Of a stretch of DNA of 40,069 bases, positions 8,012 to 16,786 are shown piece by piece (the stretch's first letter is position 1; each line of letters starts with the position of its first letter). The position numbers were made by a program, and so were the translations under genes. The DNA is from Castellaniella defragrans_A (GTDB taxonomy: Bacteria; Pseudomonadota; Gammaproteobacteria; Burkholderiales; Burkholderiaceae_B): assembly GCF_040394755.1 (NCBI RefSeq), contig NZ_JBEBRQ010000027.1. The stretch is one strand, 5' to 3'. The notes under the pieces were generated by a model. That model ran no database searches. It saw nothing but the letters and a program-made list of their open reading frames with translations, and was not told the DNA's origin.

Positions 8012-8992
8012 ATGCGGCTCGTTTTTGCCGGCACCCCGGAATTCGCGCGCCAGGGGCTGCGCGCGCTCATCGATGCCGGTCATGAGGTGGCCGGTGTGCT
8101 CAGCCAGCCCGACCGTCCCTCGGGGCGCGGCATGAAACTGTTGCCCAGTCCCGTCAAGCAGGCGGCGCTCGCGGCGGGGATTCCCGTCTTGCAGCCGCGC
8201 AGTCTGCGGCTGGATGGCAAGTTTCCCGACGAGGCCCGGGCCGCGCGCGAGGCGCTGCTGGCCATGCGTCCCGAGGTGATGGTGGTGGCTGCCTACGGCT
8301 TGATCCTGCCGCAATGGGTGCTGGATCTGCCTCCCCTGGGTTGCCTGAATATCCACGCCAGCCTGCTGCCGCGCTGGCGCGGGGCGGCGCCGATTCAGCG
8401 GGCGATCGAGGCTGGCGATGCGGTGACCGGCGTGACCATCATGCAGATGGATGCCGGACTGGATACGGGGGACATGCTGCGGGTGGTCGAGGTCCCCATC
8501 GGGCCGGACGATACCGCATCGAGCCTGCATGATGCCTTGGCCGAGGCCGGCGCGCATGCGATCGTCGAGGTTCTCGGCGAGCTCGCCGCTGGCCGGGCGC
8601 TGCGCCCGGAGCCACAGCCCGAGGCGGGTGTGTGCTATGCCGAAAAGCTGTTGAAATCCGAGGCGGCGCTGGATTTCCGGCAGGACGCCGGGCAATTGGC
8701 GCGCCGCATCCGCGCATTCGATCCGTTTCCGGGCGCCACGATGGATCTGCCCGGGCTGGCGCAGCCGGTGAAAGTCTGGGAGGCGCATGCCGTGCCGGTC
8801 GATCCGCGAGTGGCGCAGGCCGTGCCCGGGACGATCCTGGCAGTCAGCGCGCGGGGCATCGATGTGGCGACCGCCGATGGCGTTCTGCGGATCACCGCGT
8901 TGCAGCGGGCGGGCGGCAAGCGCCAGACCGTGGCGCAATTCGCGCAGGGTTGGGCCTTGCCGGCTGATCCGGGTTCGCATTCAAACGCATGA
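8012..8992 (+). CDS. fmt: Methionyl-tRNA formyltransferase
   Basis: A 326-aa enzyme that formylates Met-tRNA(fMet) from 10-formyl-tetrahydrofolate to make the initiator tRNA. The N-terminal formyltransferase domain shows the SLLPRWRGAAPIQRAI block with catalytic N113 and H115 just before it, and D151 in MDAGLDTGDM. The C-terminal OB-like tRNA-binding domain follows from about residue 210. It is the second gene of the def-fmt operon. In many related genomes htpX and rsmB follow fmt; here the next gene, the ntrX-like regulator, converges instead. Confidence 0.97.
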   Translation: MRLVFAGTPEFARQGLRALIDAGHEVAGVLSQPDRPSGRGMKLLPSPVKQAALAAGIPVLQPRSLRLDGKFPDEARAAREALLAMRPEVMVVAAYGLILPQWVLDLPPLGCLNIHASLLPRWRGAAPIQRAIEAGDAVTGVTIMQMDAGLDTGDMLRVVEVPIGPDDTASSLHDALAEAGAHAIVEVLGELAAGRALRPEPQPEAGVCYAEKLLKSEAALDFRQDAGQLARRIRAFDPFPGATMDLPGLAQPVKVWEAHAVPVDPRVAQAVPGTILAVSARGIDVATADGVLRITALQRAGGKRQTVAQFAQGWALPADPGSHSNA

Positions 8993-9080
8993 CCACACGC
9001 TGCCGTGCAAGCCTTGCGCCGCGCCTGGTCTTTGGTTTGCCGCCTGTGTGTGAATTCACCGGGGCCGGTGTTCCATAGGA

Positions 9081-9782
9081 TCAGCCGGCGCTTTTCTTGC
9101 GCGAGGTATCGATACCCAGTTGCTTGAGCTTGCGGTAGAGGTGTGTGCGCTCGAGTCCGGTGCGCTCGGATACACGGGTCATGCTGTGGTTTTCGCGAGC
9201 CAGGTGGTATTCGAAATAGATGCGTTCGAATTCGTCGCGCGCCTCGCGCAACGGCTGGTTCAGCGAGATACTGCCCAGATGCGAGTCGTCGGCGGCCGGC
9301 GCCACGAGCGGTGTCGCGGTCTGGACCGATGCTTCGTGGGCGACCTGCTGTGGCGCTTGGGGGTATACCGGATCGGCGGCGGGGCGCTCGGTGCGGCTGC
9401 GCATCGAGGCCGGGATGACCGGGCGCGCCAGGCCCGCAGCGACCGCCTTGAGCAGTTTTTGCAGGGTGATGGGTTTTTCGAGGAAGTCGACCGCGCCGAT
9501 GCGGGTTGCCTCGACGGCCGTATCGACGGTGGCATGGCCGCTCATCATGATGACGGGCATGTTCAGCAGTCCCTGGCTGCTCCATTCCTTGAGCAGGGTG
9601 ACGCCGTCGATGTCCGGCATCCAGATATCCAGCAGGACGAGGTCGGGACGGTTGCGCAGACGGGATTCGCGCGCTTGCGCGGCATTTTCGGCGAGCTCGA
9701 CCGTATGACCCTCGTCATAGAGAATTTCGGACAGCAGTTCGCGGATGCCAATCTCGTCATCGACAACCAGAATTCGGGCCAT
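9081..9782 (-). CDS. NtrX-like response regulator, receiver plus Fis-type HTH, no AAA+ domain
   Basis: A 233-aa regulator expected to be phosphorylated by the neighbouring NtrY kinase. The receiver domain (about 1-120) has acidic D8-D9, phospho-acceptor D52 in LLDIWMPD, S81 in the usual Thr/Ser position and K103. A low-complexity linker (about 120-170) follows directly, and then a Fis-type helix-turn-helix (HLYRKLKQLGID, near the C-terminus). Classical NtrX/NtrC proteins are about 450-480 aa with a central sigma-54-contacting ATPase (GESGTGKE, GAFTGA), and none of that is here. The frame is clean, so this is a stable architecture rather than a frameshift. It probably acts as an ordinary DNA-binding regulator. 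The ATG follows a GA-rich ribosome binding site. Confidence 0.88.
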   Translation of the reverse strand: MARILVVDDEIGIRELLSEILYDEGHTVELAENAAQARESRLRNRPDLVLLDIWMPDIDGVTLLKEWSSQGLLNMPVIMMSGHATVDTAVEATRIGAVDFLEKPITLQKLLKAVAAGLARPVIPASMRSRTERPAADPVYPQAPQQVAHEASVQTATPLVAPAADDSHLGSISLNQPLREARDEFERIYFEYHLARENHSMTRVSERTGLERTHLYRKLKQLGIDTSRKKSAG

Positions 9783-10057
9783 TCACACCTCACCTATTTC
9801 TTTTTCCGTATTATCCAGTGCTTGCCGCATCGCGTCCAGCCGCTTGGGAGTTTCTGAATAAGTCCGGTGCCTGTGACGCCAAACTTATTCAGAAGCTTTC
9901 TTGGCGCGTGATCGGCCGCGGTGGCCCGCCGGTCCGCGCGCCATGACTGTATCTGGCGCATTGCTCGGACAATTCCGATTTCGCCTGCGGACGCCGGACC
10001 GGCCGGGCGGGATGCCAGGAAATTCTGAATGATTCCGGTGATCAGTGGATGCTGTGT
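9783..10057. other. Long ntrY-ntrX intergenic region
   Basis: A 275-bp gap separates ntrY from the regulator gene on the minus strand, where these genes are often adjacent or overlapping. It contains the 43-nt palindrome at 9852-9894 and a partial repeat of its end sequence (TTCTGAAT near 10023). On the minus strand a GATAAT (9810-9815) could be a -10 element for a separate regulator promoter, but no matching -35 is clear. Confidence 0.55.
9852..9894. repeat. Perfect 12-bp inverted repeat in the ntrY-ntrX gap
   Basis: TTCTGAATAAGT and ACTTATTCAGAA are exact inverted copies separated by 19 nt, and the inner GGTGCC/GACGCC can partly extend the stem. The AT-rich arms contrast with the GC-rich surroundings. 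It could be an RNA hairpin that lowers readthrough between ntrY and the regulator, an operator, or a remnant of mobile-element ends. I cannot decide among these. Confidence 0.75.
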
Positions 10058-12385
10058 TCATTCGGTGGGGGCTTGGTTCGACAGGAGCGTGAACAGGATG
10101 GAAATACGCGCTCCGCCGTCGGCCTGATTGGAAATGTCGACGCGTCCGTGGTGTTCCTCGATGATTTTCTTGACGATGGCCAGACCCAGGCCGGTACCCG
10201 TGGCCTTGGTGGTGACGTAGGGCTCGAATACCCGGGCGATCACTTGGGGCGCGAATCCCGGGCCGTTGTCGGTGACGCGCAGGCGGATGCTGCGCGTGCC
10301 GTCCTCTGCCTGGATCAAGTGGGTCTGAATGGTGATTCTGGCATCCGCCACGCCGCGATGCTGGCAGGCCGCGTCGCGCGCATTGGCCATCAGGTTGTGG
10401 ATGACCTGGCGCAATTGGGCGGGGTCGCCCTGCAGCAGCGGCAGTTCGTCGTCGAGATGTACCTCGATGTGCGCCGAGGCCGCGCCATCGGTACCGTGGC
10501 TCATGCCCTCCACCGGGTCCCAACCGTACAAGGTCAGGACCTCGGTCACCAGGGCGTTGAGGTCGACGTCCTGCATTTGCGCCGGCGGCGTGCGGGCATA
10601 TTCGCGGAAGTCGTCGACCATTCGCTTGAGCGAGGCGACCTGGTTGACGATGGTGTTCGTCGAGCGGATGAGGAAGGCGGCGTCGGACTCGTCCAGGCGC
10701 TCGGCCAGTTTGAACGCCAGGCGTTCGGCCGAGAGCTGGATCGGCGTGAGCGGATTCTTGATTTCGTGCGCCAGCCGGCGGGCGACCTCGCCCCAGGCGA
10801 CGGTGCGATTGGCCGAGATCACCTCGCTGATGTCGTCGAACACGACCAGGTAGCCGTTGCCGTGACCGTCCAGATGCAGCTGGGTGCCTCGGGCGAGCAG
10901 CGTGATGACGTGCTTTTTGCGCTCGTTGTCGGCGGCGTGTTCGAGTTCCAGCTCGAATTGCTGCTGCCAGTATGGCCGGGTCGATTCGACCGCCGTATGG
11001 GAGGCGAAGGCCTGGCGCAGCAGCCCGGCCAGATTCAGCGCGCCGTCGGCGGTTTCCAGCGGCCGGCCGCGCACGGTGCGCAGGTCCAGCCGCAGGATAT
11101 TCTGCGCCCCCTGGTTGAACAGCGTCACCCGAAAGGCTTCATCGAACACCAGGACCCCGGAAGACAGATTGCTGAGGATGGATTCCAGGTACAGATTGGT
11201 CTGTTCGAGCTGGCGGCGGTTGCGGTCCACCATTTGCCGCGCCTCGTCGAGCTGGCGCGTCATGGCATTGAACGAGCGTGTCAGCTGGCCGATCTCGTCG
11301 CGTTCGGGCGGCTCGGGCAGCGGGCGGTAGTCGCCCACGCCCACGGCCTGGGTGCCGGAAGCCAGCGTCAGGAGGGGGCGCACCAGCCGTCGCGAGACGG
11401 CCAGGGCCGCCACCACCGCCGCGAATACGGCCAGGATCAGGGCCAGCGTCAGGGTGATGCCGTAGAGCTTGCGCAAGCCCAGGCGCGACAGGGCGAGTTC
11501 CTGGTAGTCGCGAAAGCCCTGCTGCACCAGATTGGCGTTGTGCGCGATGCGGTCGGGCACGGGCTGTATGACTTGCAGCCAGCGCGAATCGGCGCTCATG
11601 CCCGGGGCGGTGCCGAACCGGTCCTGGGTCGTGAGAGGAGTCACCACGCGCAGATGCAGACCGCTGCTCAGGGCATCGTCGTCCGGATTGTCGGACTCGG
11701 CCGCGGCGTAGCCCTGGGCGATGCGCAACTGGTTCATGACATTGCTGGGCGGCATGTCGGGCATCAATTGGCCGAAGGCCGAGGATGAGAAGGCAATGAG
11801 GTGGCCGTTGCCGGTGAATACCATGGCTTCGGCGACGTTGTTGTTCTCGCGCAAGGGGGTGATGAGCAGGGTGATTTCGGTATCGTTGACGTTGGTGAGG
11901 CGGCTGGCCATGCTTTGCGCCCGCGCACTCAGTTCGGTCAGTTGCGAATCCAGCGCCGCGCGCCCGAGGTTCAGGCCGGCTTCGAGGGCGCTGTCGACCC
12001 GCACATTGAACCAGGACTCGATCGAGCGCGACATGAACTGCACCGAGAGCAGGTAGATCAGCGCGCCGGGCAGGATGCCGATCAGCGTGAAGAACAGCGC
12101 GAAGCGCGCGGTCAGCCGGGCGCCGAACTGGCGCCGCCGGATCTGGCGCAGCAGCCGGATGGTCAGCAGCGATACCCAGGATATCAGGGCGACCGCGAGG
12201 ATACCGTTCAAGAGCAGCAGCAGATCGTATTGCTGGGCGTAGCGTGAAGCATTGCCAGTCGACCAGACCAGCAGGGCGAGCAGCGCCAGGGCGCTGATGG
12301 CGGCAACCGCCAGCGCCACGCGCAGCGTCCACCGGATCAGGGCCGGGGTGTGGCGACGGAGATTGAAAAAGAGAAATCTTTCCAT
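10058..12385 (-). CDS. ntrY: Sensor histidine kinase NtrY
   Basis: A 775-aa membrane histidine kinase of the NtrY family, linked to nitrogen and redox control in several proteobacteria. Three membrane helices lie near the N-terminus (about 20-43, 55-76 and 90-113), then a periplasmic region, a fourth helix (about 340-362), HAMP, PAS, HisKA and HATPase domains. Visible motifs are the H-box ARRLAHEIKNPL with phospho-acceptor H540, the N-box NLMANARDAA (about 664-673), DNGPGFA (706-712) and GTGLGLAIV (730-738). The chosen ATG at 12385 (MERFLFF) lies inside the end of the DUF4390 gene; the upstream in-frame extension is only a shadow of that gene. The overlap implies coupled translation. The partner is the response regulator downstream. 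Confidence 0.95.
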   Translation of the reverse strand: MERFLFFNLRRHTPALIRWTLRVALAVAAISALALLALLVWSTGNASRYAQQYDLLLLLNGILAVALISWVSLLTIRLLRQIRRRQFGARLTARFALFFTLIGILPGALIYLLSVQFMSRSIESWFNVRVDSALEAGLNLGRAALDSQLTELSARAQSMASRLTNVNDTEITLLITPLRENNNVAEAMVFTGNGHLIAFSSSAFGQLMPDMPPSNVMNQLRIAQGYAAAESDNPDDDALSSGLHLRVVTPLTTQDRFGTAPGMSADSRWLQVIQPVPDRIAHNANLVQQGFRDYQELALSRLGLRKLYGITLTLALILAVFAAVVAALAVSRRLVRPLLTLASGTQAVGVGDYRPLPEPPERDEIGQLTRSFNAMTRQLDEARQMVDRNRRQLEQTNLYLESILSNLSSGVLVFDEAFRVTLFNQGAQNILRLDLRTVRGRPLETADGALNLAGLLRQAFASHTAVESTRPYWQQQFELELEHAADNERKKHVITLLARGTQLHLDGHGNGYLVVFDDISEVISANRTVAWGEVARRLAHEIKNPLTPIQLSAERLAFKLAERLDESDAAFLIRSTNTIVNQVASLKRMVDDFREYARTPPAQMQDVDLNALVTEVLTLYGWDPVEGMSHGTDGAASAHIEVHLDDELPLLQGDPAQLRQVIHNLMANARDAACQHRGVADARITIQTHLIQAEDGTRSIRLRVTDNGPGFAPQVIARVFEPYVTTKATGTGLGLAIVKKIIEEHHGRVDISNQADGGARISILFTLLSNQAPTE

Positions 12386-12906
12386 GGAGTCGTCAGGGCC
12401 CAGGCCTTGCTGCCGAGCGCATCGACCTGGAAGGGTCGGGCCAGGCGGGCGGTGTCCAGGCGCAGCCGTAATTGGCCTTTGTACAGCGTGTCGGCATCGA
12501 ATTTCTCGGTGGCGGCCACATCCCAGCCGCGGATGTGGCGGACCAGGTCCAGGGCCTCGTTCAACGAGGATGCGGGCAGCGATAGGTCGCCGGTGCCCAC
12601 GCGCCATTGGCGTGTCAGCGCGTTGTACTGTATGCGCCAGGTCAGTTCGCTGGAAACCACGGTTTCGTCGAACCACCACCAGCGTGAATGGGTGATCAGC
12701 AGATCGGCGGTCAGGTACAGGGGGACGCCTTTGTCGATGACTTCGCGTAGCTCGTCGGTCAGCTCGAAATTGATGTCCGCGTCGATCAGCAGGCGACCGT
12801 CCAGTGCGATGGGCTCTACCCGCTCGACGAGCGGCTGGGCCAGGCCGTGCTCGAATGGCAGCAGGGCGGATAGGCATAGAACGAAGGACAGGATCAGTCG
12901 GTGCAT
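12337..12906 (-). CDS. DUF4390 protein preceding ntrY
   Basis: A 189-aa protein with an N-terminal signal peptide (hydrophobic segment about 5-20, ending near HGLAQ), so probably periplasmic or membrane-attached. It matches the DUF4390 family, which in betaproteobacteria typically sits between rsmB and ntrY. The body holds patterns such as INFELTDELREVI and DVAATEKFDADTLYKGQL. Its 3' end overlaps the ntrY start by 49 nt in another frame. Position suggests an accessory or sensory role for NtrY, but no function is established that I know of. Confidence 0.82.
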   Translation of the reverse strand: MHRLILSFVLCLSALLPFEHGLAQPLVERVEPIALDGRLLIDADINFELTDELREVIDKGVPLYLTADLLITHSRWWWFDETVVSSELTWRIQYNALTRQWRVGTGDLSLPASSLNEALDLVRHIRGWDVAATEKFDADTLYKGQLRLRLDTARLARPFQVDALGSKAWALTTPWKDFSFSISVATPRP

Positions 12907-13017
12907 GTGTGGCGGCTGGCGTCTCGTTGGGTCAATCGGAGTCCGGGTCTGGTATTAATTGAACAGAATATTTGGAATATGACGATCTGTCGGGAACTTG
13001 GTCATATTGTTGTCGAC
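12907..13017 (-). promoter_or_regulatory. Probable promoter region for DUF4390-ntrY, with an 8-bp inverted repeat
   Basis: This 111-bp gap after rsmB is locally AT-rich (12945-13010). AATATGAC (12976-12983) and GTCATATT (13001-13008) form a perfect inverted repeat with a 17-nt spacer, which fits a dimer operator better than a terminator because no T run follows on the minus strand. TTAATA-like sequences near 12950 could be a -10. The -35 is unclear. Confidence 0.4.
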
Positions 13018-14370
13018 TCACACAGGCTTGGCAATCAAGGCATAGAAAAACCCGTCCCCCGTCTCGCCATCCGGGCCGGGCAGCGGCAGGATCTGGCCGG
13101 GCGCGGGCAGGCGGCGGGCCTCGGGGTGGCGTTCGAGGAATGCGCGGATCTGGTCCTCGCATTCGAGCGGAAAGATCGAGCAGGTCGCATACAACAGGTG
13201 GCCGCCCGGGCGCAGCAGCGGCCAGAGGGCGTCGGCGATGCGCGCCTGTAGCCGGGCCGTGCGCGGCAGATCGTCGGGGCGCCGCAGCCAGCGGATGTCC
13301 GGGTGGCGGCGGACGATGCCCGACGCCGTGCAGGGCACGTCGGCGAGGATGGCGTCGAAGGCCTGTCCATCCCACCAGGAGGCCGGGTCGGCGGCATCGG
13401 CGCAGCGCAGCGCGATCTGCGGTCCCGACAGGCCGAGACGATCGAGGTTTTGTGCAATCCGCGCGAGCCGTTGTTCGTCGCTGTCGATGGCCGTCAGGCG
13501 CAGCGCATGGCGCTCGAGCATGTGGGCGGTCTTGCCCCCCGGGGCGGCGCAGGCGTCCAGCACGCGCATGCCGTCGGCCAGGGGGAGCAGGCGCGCCGCC
13601 CGTTGTGCGGACAGGTCCTGCACCGACCACAGGCCTTCGGCATAGCCCGGGATCTCGTGCACCGGGCGCGGCCGCGGCAGCAGCAGGCCGTCCTCGCCCG
13701 CGAGGCGGCTGGCGATGCCTTCGGCGGTGAAGCGGTCGCGCAGTTGCGCCGGCGTGGTGCGCCGGGCGTTGGCGCGCAGGACCAGCGGGCCGGGGAGGTC
13801 GGCCGCCGCCAGCAGGGCCTCCCAGTGCGCCGGCCAGGCATTGCGCAAGGCGTCCACCCACCATGCGGGGTGGTTCCAGCGGGCCTCGGGATCGTCCGCC
13901 ACCTGTGCCAGCAGAGCCGCGCGCTCGCGGGCATAGCGGCGCAGGACGGCGTTGATGAGGCCCTTGACGGGCCGGCAACGCCTATCGCGCCCGGCGGCGG
14001 CGACCGTCTGGTGCACGACGGTGTGCGGCGCATAGACCGGGATGTGCGTGGCCTGGTCCCGGGCCTGTCCGGCGGCCTGGTCGAGGCTGGCGTCCATCAG
14101 GCACAGGCCCAGCAGCAGCAAGGCCTGCGCCAGCGGATCGGCGGGTGCGCGCGCGACCAGGCGCCGCTGCAGGGCGCGCGCCAGACCGAGGCGGCGCATG
14201 GTGTGGAAGGACAGGGCCTGGGCGGCGGCGCGCTGCGCGGCCGGCGTGCGCGCGAGACTGTCCGAGAGCGATTGCCCGGCGAGTACGGCGCGAACGGCAT
14301 GTGCGGCCGCGAGGATCTGGTCTGACAGGGAGGGAGTATCGGGATTCGGCACGGGGGCGTGGGGAAGCAT
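13018..14370 (-). CDS. rsmB: 16S rRNA (cytosine(967)-C5)-methyltransferase
   Basis: A 450-aa enzyme that methylates C967 of 16S rRNA using S-adenosylmethionine. A NusB-like RNA-binding domain (about 15-160) comes first, then the methyltransferase. The SAM motif LDACAAPGGKTAHMLE (271-286), ADVPCTASG with C347 and the catalytic ATCSIFP with C397 are all present. The length is right for RsmB (about 430-450 aa). It is divergent from rimO and heads the minus-strand run toward ntrY, separated from DUF4390 by 111 bp. Confidence 0.95.
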   Translation of the reverse strand: MLPHAPVPNPDTPSLSDQILAAAHAVRAVLAGQSLSDSLARTPAAQRAAAQALSFHTMRRLGLARALQRRLVARAPADPLAQALLLLGLCLMDASLDQAAGQARDQATHIPVYAPHTVVHQTVAAAGRDRRCRPVKGLINAVLRRYARERAALLAQVADDPEARWNHPAWWVDALRNAWPAHWEALLAAADLPGPLVLRANARRTTPAQLRDRFTAEGIASRLAGEDGLLLPRPRPVHEIPGYAEGLWSVQDLSAQRAARLLPLADGMRVLDACAAPGGKTAHMLERHALRLTAIDSDEQRLARIAQNLDRLGLSGPQIALRCADAADPASWWDGQAFDAILADVPCTASGIVRRHPDIRWLRRPDDLPRTARLQARIADALWPLLRPGGHLLYATCSIFPLECEDQIRAFLERHPEARRLPAPGQILPLPGPDGETGDGFFYALIAKPV

Positions 14371-14440
14371 TTTCAGGGGACTTTAGCACCAATTCGTTAA
14401 AATACAGGGTTTAGCGGGCGCAAGGCCCGGAGAGGTTTCC

Positions 14441-15763
14441 ATGAGCACTTCCCCCCGAGTCGGATTCGTCAGCCTGGGCTGTCCCAAGGCGTTGGTGGAT
14501 TCCGAGCGGATCCTGACCCAGCTGCGCACCGAGGGCTACGAGATCAGCCCGGACTACGAGGGCGCCGATGTGGTGGTGGTCAATACCTGCGGCTTCATCG
14601 ACAGCGCCAAGGCGGAATCGCTGGACGCCATCGGCGAGGCCATCGTCGAGAACGGCAAGGTCATCGTCACCGGCTGCCTGGGCGTCGAGGCCGACATGAT
14701 CCGCGGTGTGCACCCAGCCGTGCTGGCCGTCACCGGCCCCCAGCAGTACGAGCAGGTCGTGCGCGCGGTGCACGAGGCCGCGCCGCCCGCGATCGACCAC
14801 GACCCCTATGTGGATCTGGTGCCGCCGCAGGGCATCCGCCTGACGCCGCGCCACTATGCCTATCTGAAGATCTCCGAGGGCTGCAACCATAGTTGCAGCT
14901 TCTGCATCATTCCGTCGATGCGCGGCCGTCTGGTCAGCCGACCGGTCGGCGATGTGCTGGGCGAGGCCCGCCGTCTGGTCGATGCAGGGGTCAAGGAACT
15001 GCTCGTGATTTCCCAGGACACCAGCGCCTATGGGGTGGACATCAAGTACCGCACGGGCTTCTGGGATGGCCGGCCGGTCAAGACTCAGCTCACCGCGCTG
15101 GCGCGCGCGCTGGGCGATTTCGGCGTCTGGGTGCGGATGCATTACGTCTATCCGTATCCCCATGTCGATGAACTGATCCCGCTGATGGCCGAGGGTCGCA
15201 TCCTGCCGTATCTCGATATTCCGTTCCAACATGCCAGCCCGCGTATCCTGCGGGCCATGAAGCGTCCGGCCTTCGAGGACCGCACGCTGGCGCGCATTCG
15301 CCAGTGGCGCGAGTCCTGTCCGGACTTGACGCTGCGCTCGACCTTCATCGTCGGTTTCCCGGGCGAGACCGAGGAGGATTTCCAATACCTGCTCGACTGG
15401 ATGGATGAGGCGCAGCTCGACCGGGTCGGCTGTTTCCAGTATTCCCCGGTCGAGGGGGCGCATGCCAATGAGTTGCCGGGCGCTGTGCCCGACGAGGTCA
15501 AGGCCGAGCGTTGGGAGCGCTTCATGGCGCATCAGCAGGCGATCTCCACGCGGCGTCTGGCGGCGAAGATCGGCCGTACCCTGAGCGTGCTGGTCGATGA
15601 GGTGGATGGGCAGGGCGGCGCGACCGCGCGGTCCATGGCCGATGCGCCGGAAATCGATGGCAATGTGCTGCTGCGCGATGCGGATGGCCTGCGGCCGGGC
15701 GATCTGGCGCAGGTGCGTATCGAGGATGCCGACGAATACGATCTGTACGGCGTGCCGGCCTGA
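14441..15763 (+). CDS. rimO: Ribosomal protein S12 methylthiotransferase
   Basis: A 440-aa radical-SAM enzyme that adds a methylthio group to the conserved aspartate of ribosomal protein S12. The N-terminal UPF0004 domain has the three cluster cysteines C14, C50 and C79; the radical-SAM cluster motif CNHSCSFC has C148, C152 and C155; a C-terminal TRAM domain follows (about 370-440). GGAGAGG at 14429-14435 gives a strong ribosome binding site. A TAAAAT at 14398-14403 may be a -10, but no good -35 is seen at the right distance. It is divergent from rsmB, and the next gene converges. Confidence 0.96.
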   Translation: MSTSPRVGFVSLGCPKALVDSERILTQLRTEGYEISPDYEGADVVVVNTCGFIDSAKAESLDAIGEAIVENGKVIVTGCLGVEADMIRGVHPAVLAVTGPQQYEQVVRAVHEAAPPAIDHDPYVDLVPPQGIRLTPRHYAYLKISEGCNHSCSFCIIPSMRGRLVSRPVGDVLGEARRLVDAGVKELLVISQDTSAYGVDIKYRTGFWDGRPVKTQLTALARALGDFGVWVRMHYVYPYPHVDELIPLMAEGRILPYLDIPFQHASPRILRAMKRPAFEDRTLARIRQWRESCPDLTLRSTFIVGFPGETEEDFQYLLDWMDEAQLDRVGCFQYSPVEGAHANELPGAVPDEVKAERWERFMAHQQAISTRRLAAKIGRTLSVLVDEVDGQGGATARSMADAPEIDGNVLLRDADGLRPGDLAQVRIEDADEYDLYGVPA

Positions 15764-15835
15764 GGCGGATCACAGGCCTCGCTGTTCATGTTTTACGGTC
15801 GGGCGTTTTCGCTGCGGTGCTGAAAAGGCGGCCTG

Positions 15836-16786
15836 TCATTCGCCAGGCTTGCGCGGGCGCACCCTGGGCGGCGGTTTCGAGGGGTCCAGGGGCTGGGCGC
15901 GTTTGAAGGTCTGCACCGGCAGGTCGCCGAAGGGGCCGCGCCGGGCCGCGGCGCGCCAGGCGTGGCCATAGGCGACCTCGAGGCTGAGGTGGATGGTGCC
16001 GTCCGCATGGCGCTGGCGCTCCAGCGCGCGGATCAGGCGCGCGCGCCATTGGCGTCCGGCGATGCCCGCGCGGCGTTTGGGGTGCGGGTTGCCGCCCAGG
16101 TTGCGGACGTCCTCCAGCAGTTTTTCCGCGCTGCGGTAGGTCAGGGTGATGATTTCCTGGTCCATCACTGGATCGGCGAATCCCACCTGAATCATGAGAT
16201 CGCCGAAATCATGCATGTCCACGAACGTCATGGTGTGCGTTCCCAGGCCAGCCTCGTCGGCGGCCGCGCGCAGCTCTTTGAAGGTGCCGGGTCCGAGGCA
16301 TGAGTACATGGCCAGACCGTCGATCCGCAGGATGCGGCGCCACTCCTGCAGCACCAGATGTGGCTCGGGATGCCAGTGCAGGGCGAGATTGGACCAGATC
16401 AGGTCCAGGCTTTCGTCGGGCAGGCCGGTCTCGGCGAGGTCTGCCTGGATGAAATCGGGTGTTGGCGTGGGTTTGTTGCGCAGTTTGTGCCAGAAGCCGG
16501 GCCTGGTGGCGTAGCGCGCCCGGGCGGCGTCCAGCAGAGTCCCGCAGGTGTCCAGCCCGATGTAGCGCTGATCCGGATAGCGGGCGCGCAGGGGATCGAG
16601 CGCGTGGGCGGCGCCGCATCCCGCATCCAGGATGTCCTTGGGCTGGATGCGGATGTAGCTCAGGCGCTGGAGCAGGCGCTGGGCGATTTCCCCATACAGG
16701 AACTGGGCCGCGTCCAGGGGGCTGCGCCGCGCGAACTGCCGGGTGACGGCGGCGGGATCGATGGGCAGGCGAGGAAGCTGTGACAT
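15836..16786 (-). CDS. BioC-like SAM-dependent methyltransferase
   Basis: A 316-aa class I methyltransferase with the SAM motif ILDAGCGAAHALDPL (about 52-66), an acidic post-II position (IGLDTCGTLLDAAR), LIWSNLALHWHPEP and REILR-like EWRRILRIDG. This pattern is typical of BioC, which O-methylates malonyl-ACP to begin pimelate synthesis for biotin. Two features argue for caution: no bio genes lie nearby, and the protein carries a basic, proline-rich C-terminal tail longer than E. coli BioC (about 250 aa). In related genomes the homologue also sits next to comF. It diverges from comF across 75 bp. Confidence 0.72.
   Translation of the reverse strand: MSQLPRLPIDPAAVTRQFARRSPLDAAQFLYGEIAQRLLQRLSYIRIQPKDILDAGCGAAHALDPLRARYPDQRYIGLDTCGTLLDAARARYATRPGFWHKLRNKPTPTPDFIQADLAETGLPDESLDLIWSNLALHWHPEPHLVLQEWRRILRIDGLAMYSCLGPGTFKELRAAADEAGLGTHTMTFVDMHDFGDLMIQVGFADPVMDQEIITLTYRSAEKLLEDVRNLGGNPHPKRRAGIAGRQWRARLIRALERQRHADGTIHLSLEVAYGHAWRAAARRGPFGDLPVQTFKRAQPLDPSKPPPRVRPRKPGE

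Noticed and set aside
9057..9070. Hairpin terminator between fmt and the ntrX-like gene
   Set aside because: CACCGG and CCGGTG are separated by only two bases, so a stable loop is not possible at full stem length, and no T run follows.
10049..11788. A 579-codon open frame antisense to ntrY
   Set aside because: ntrY has intact kinase motifs along the same DNA; the antisense product has no recognisable domain and is typical of GC-rich shadow frames.
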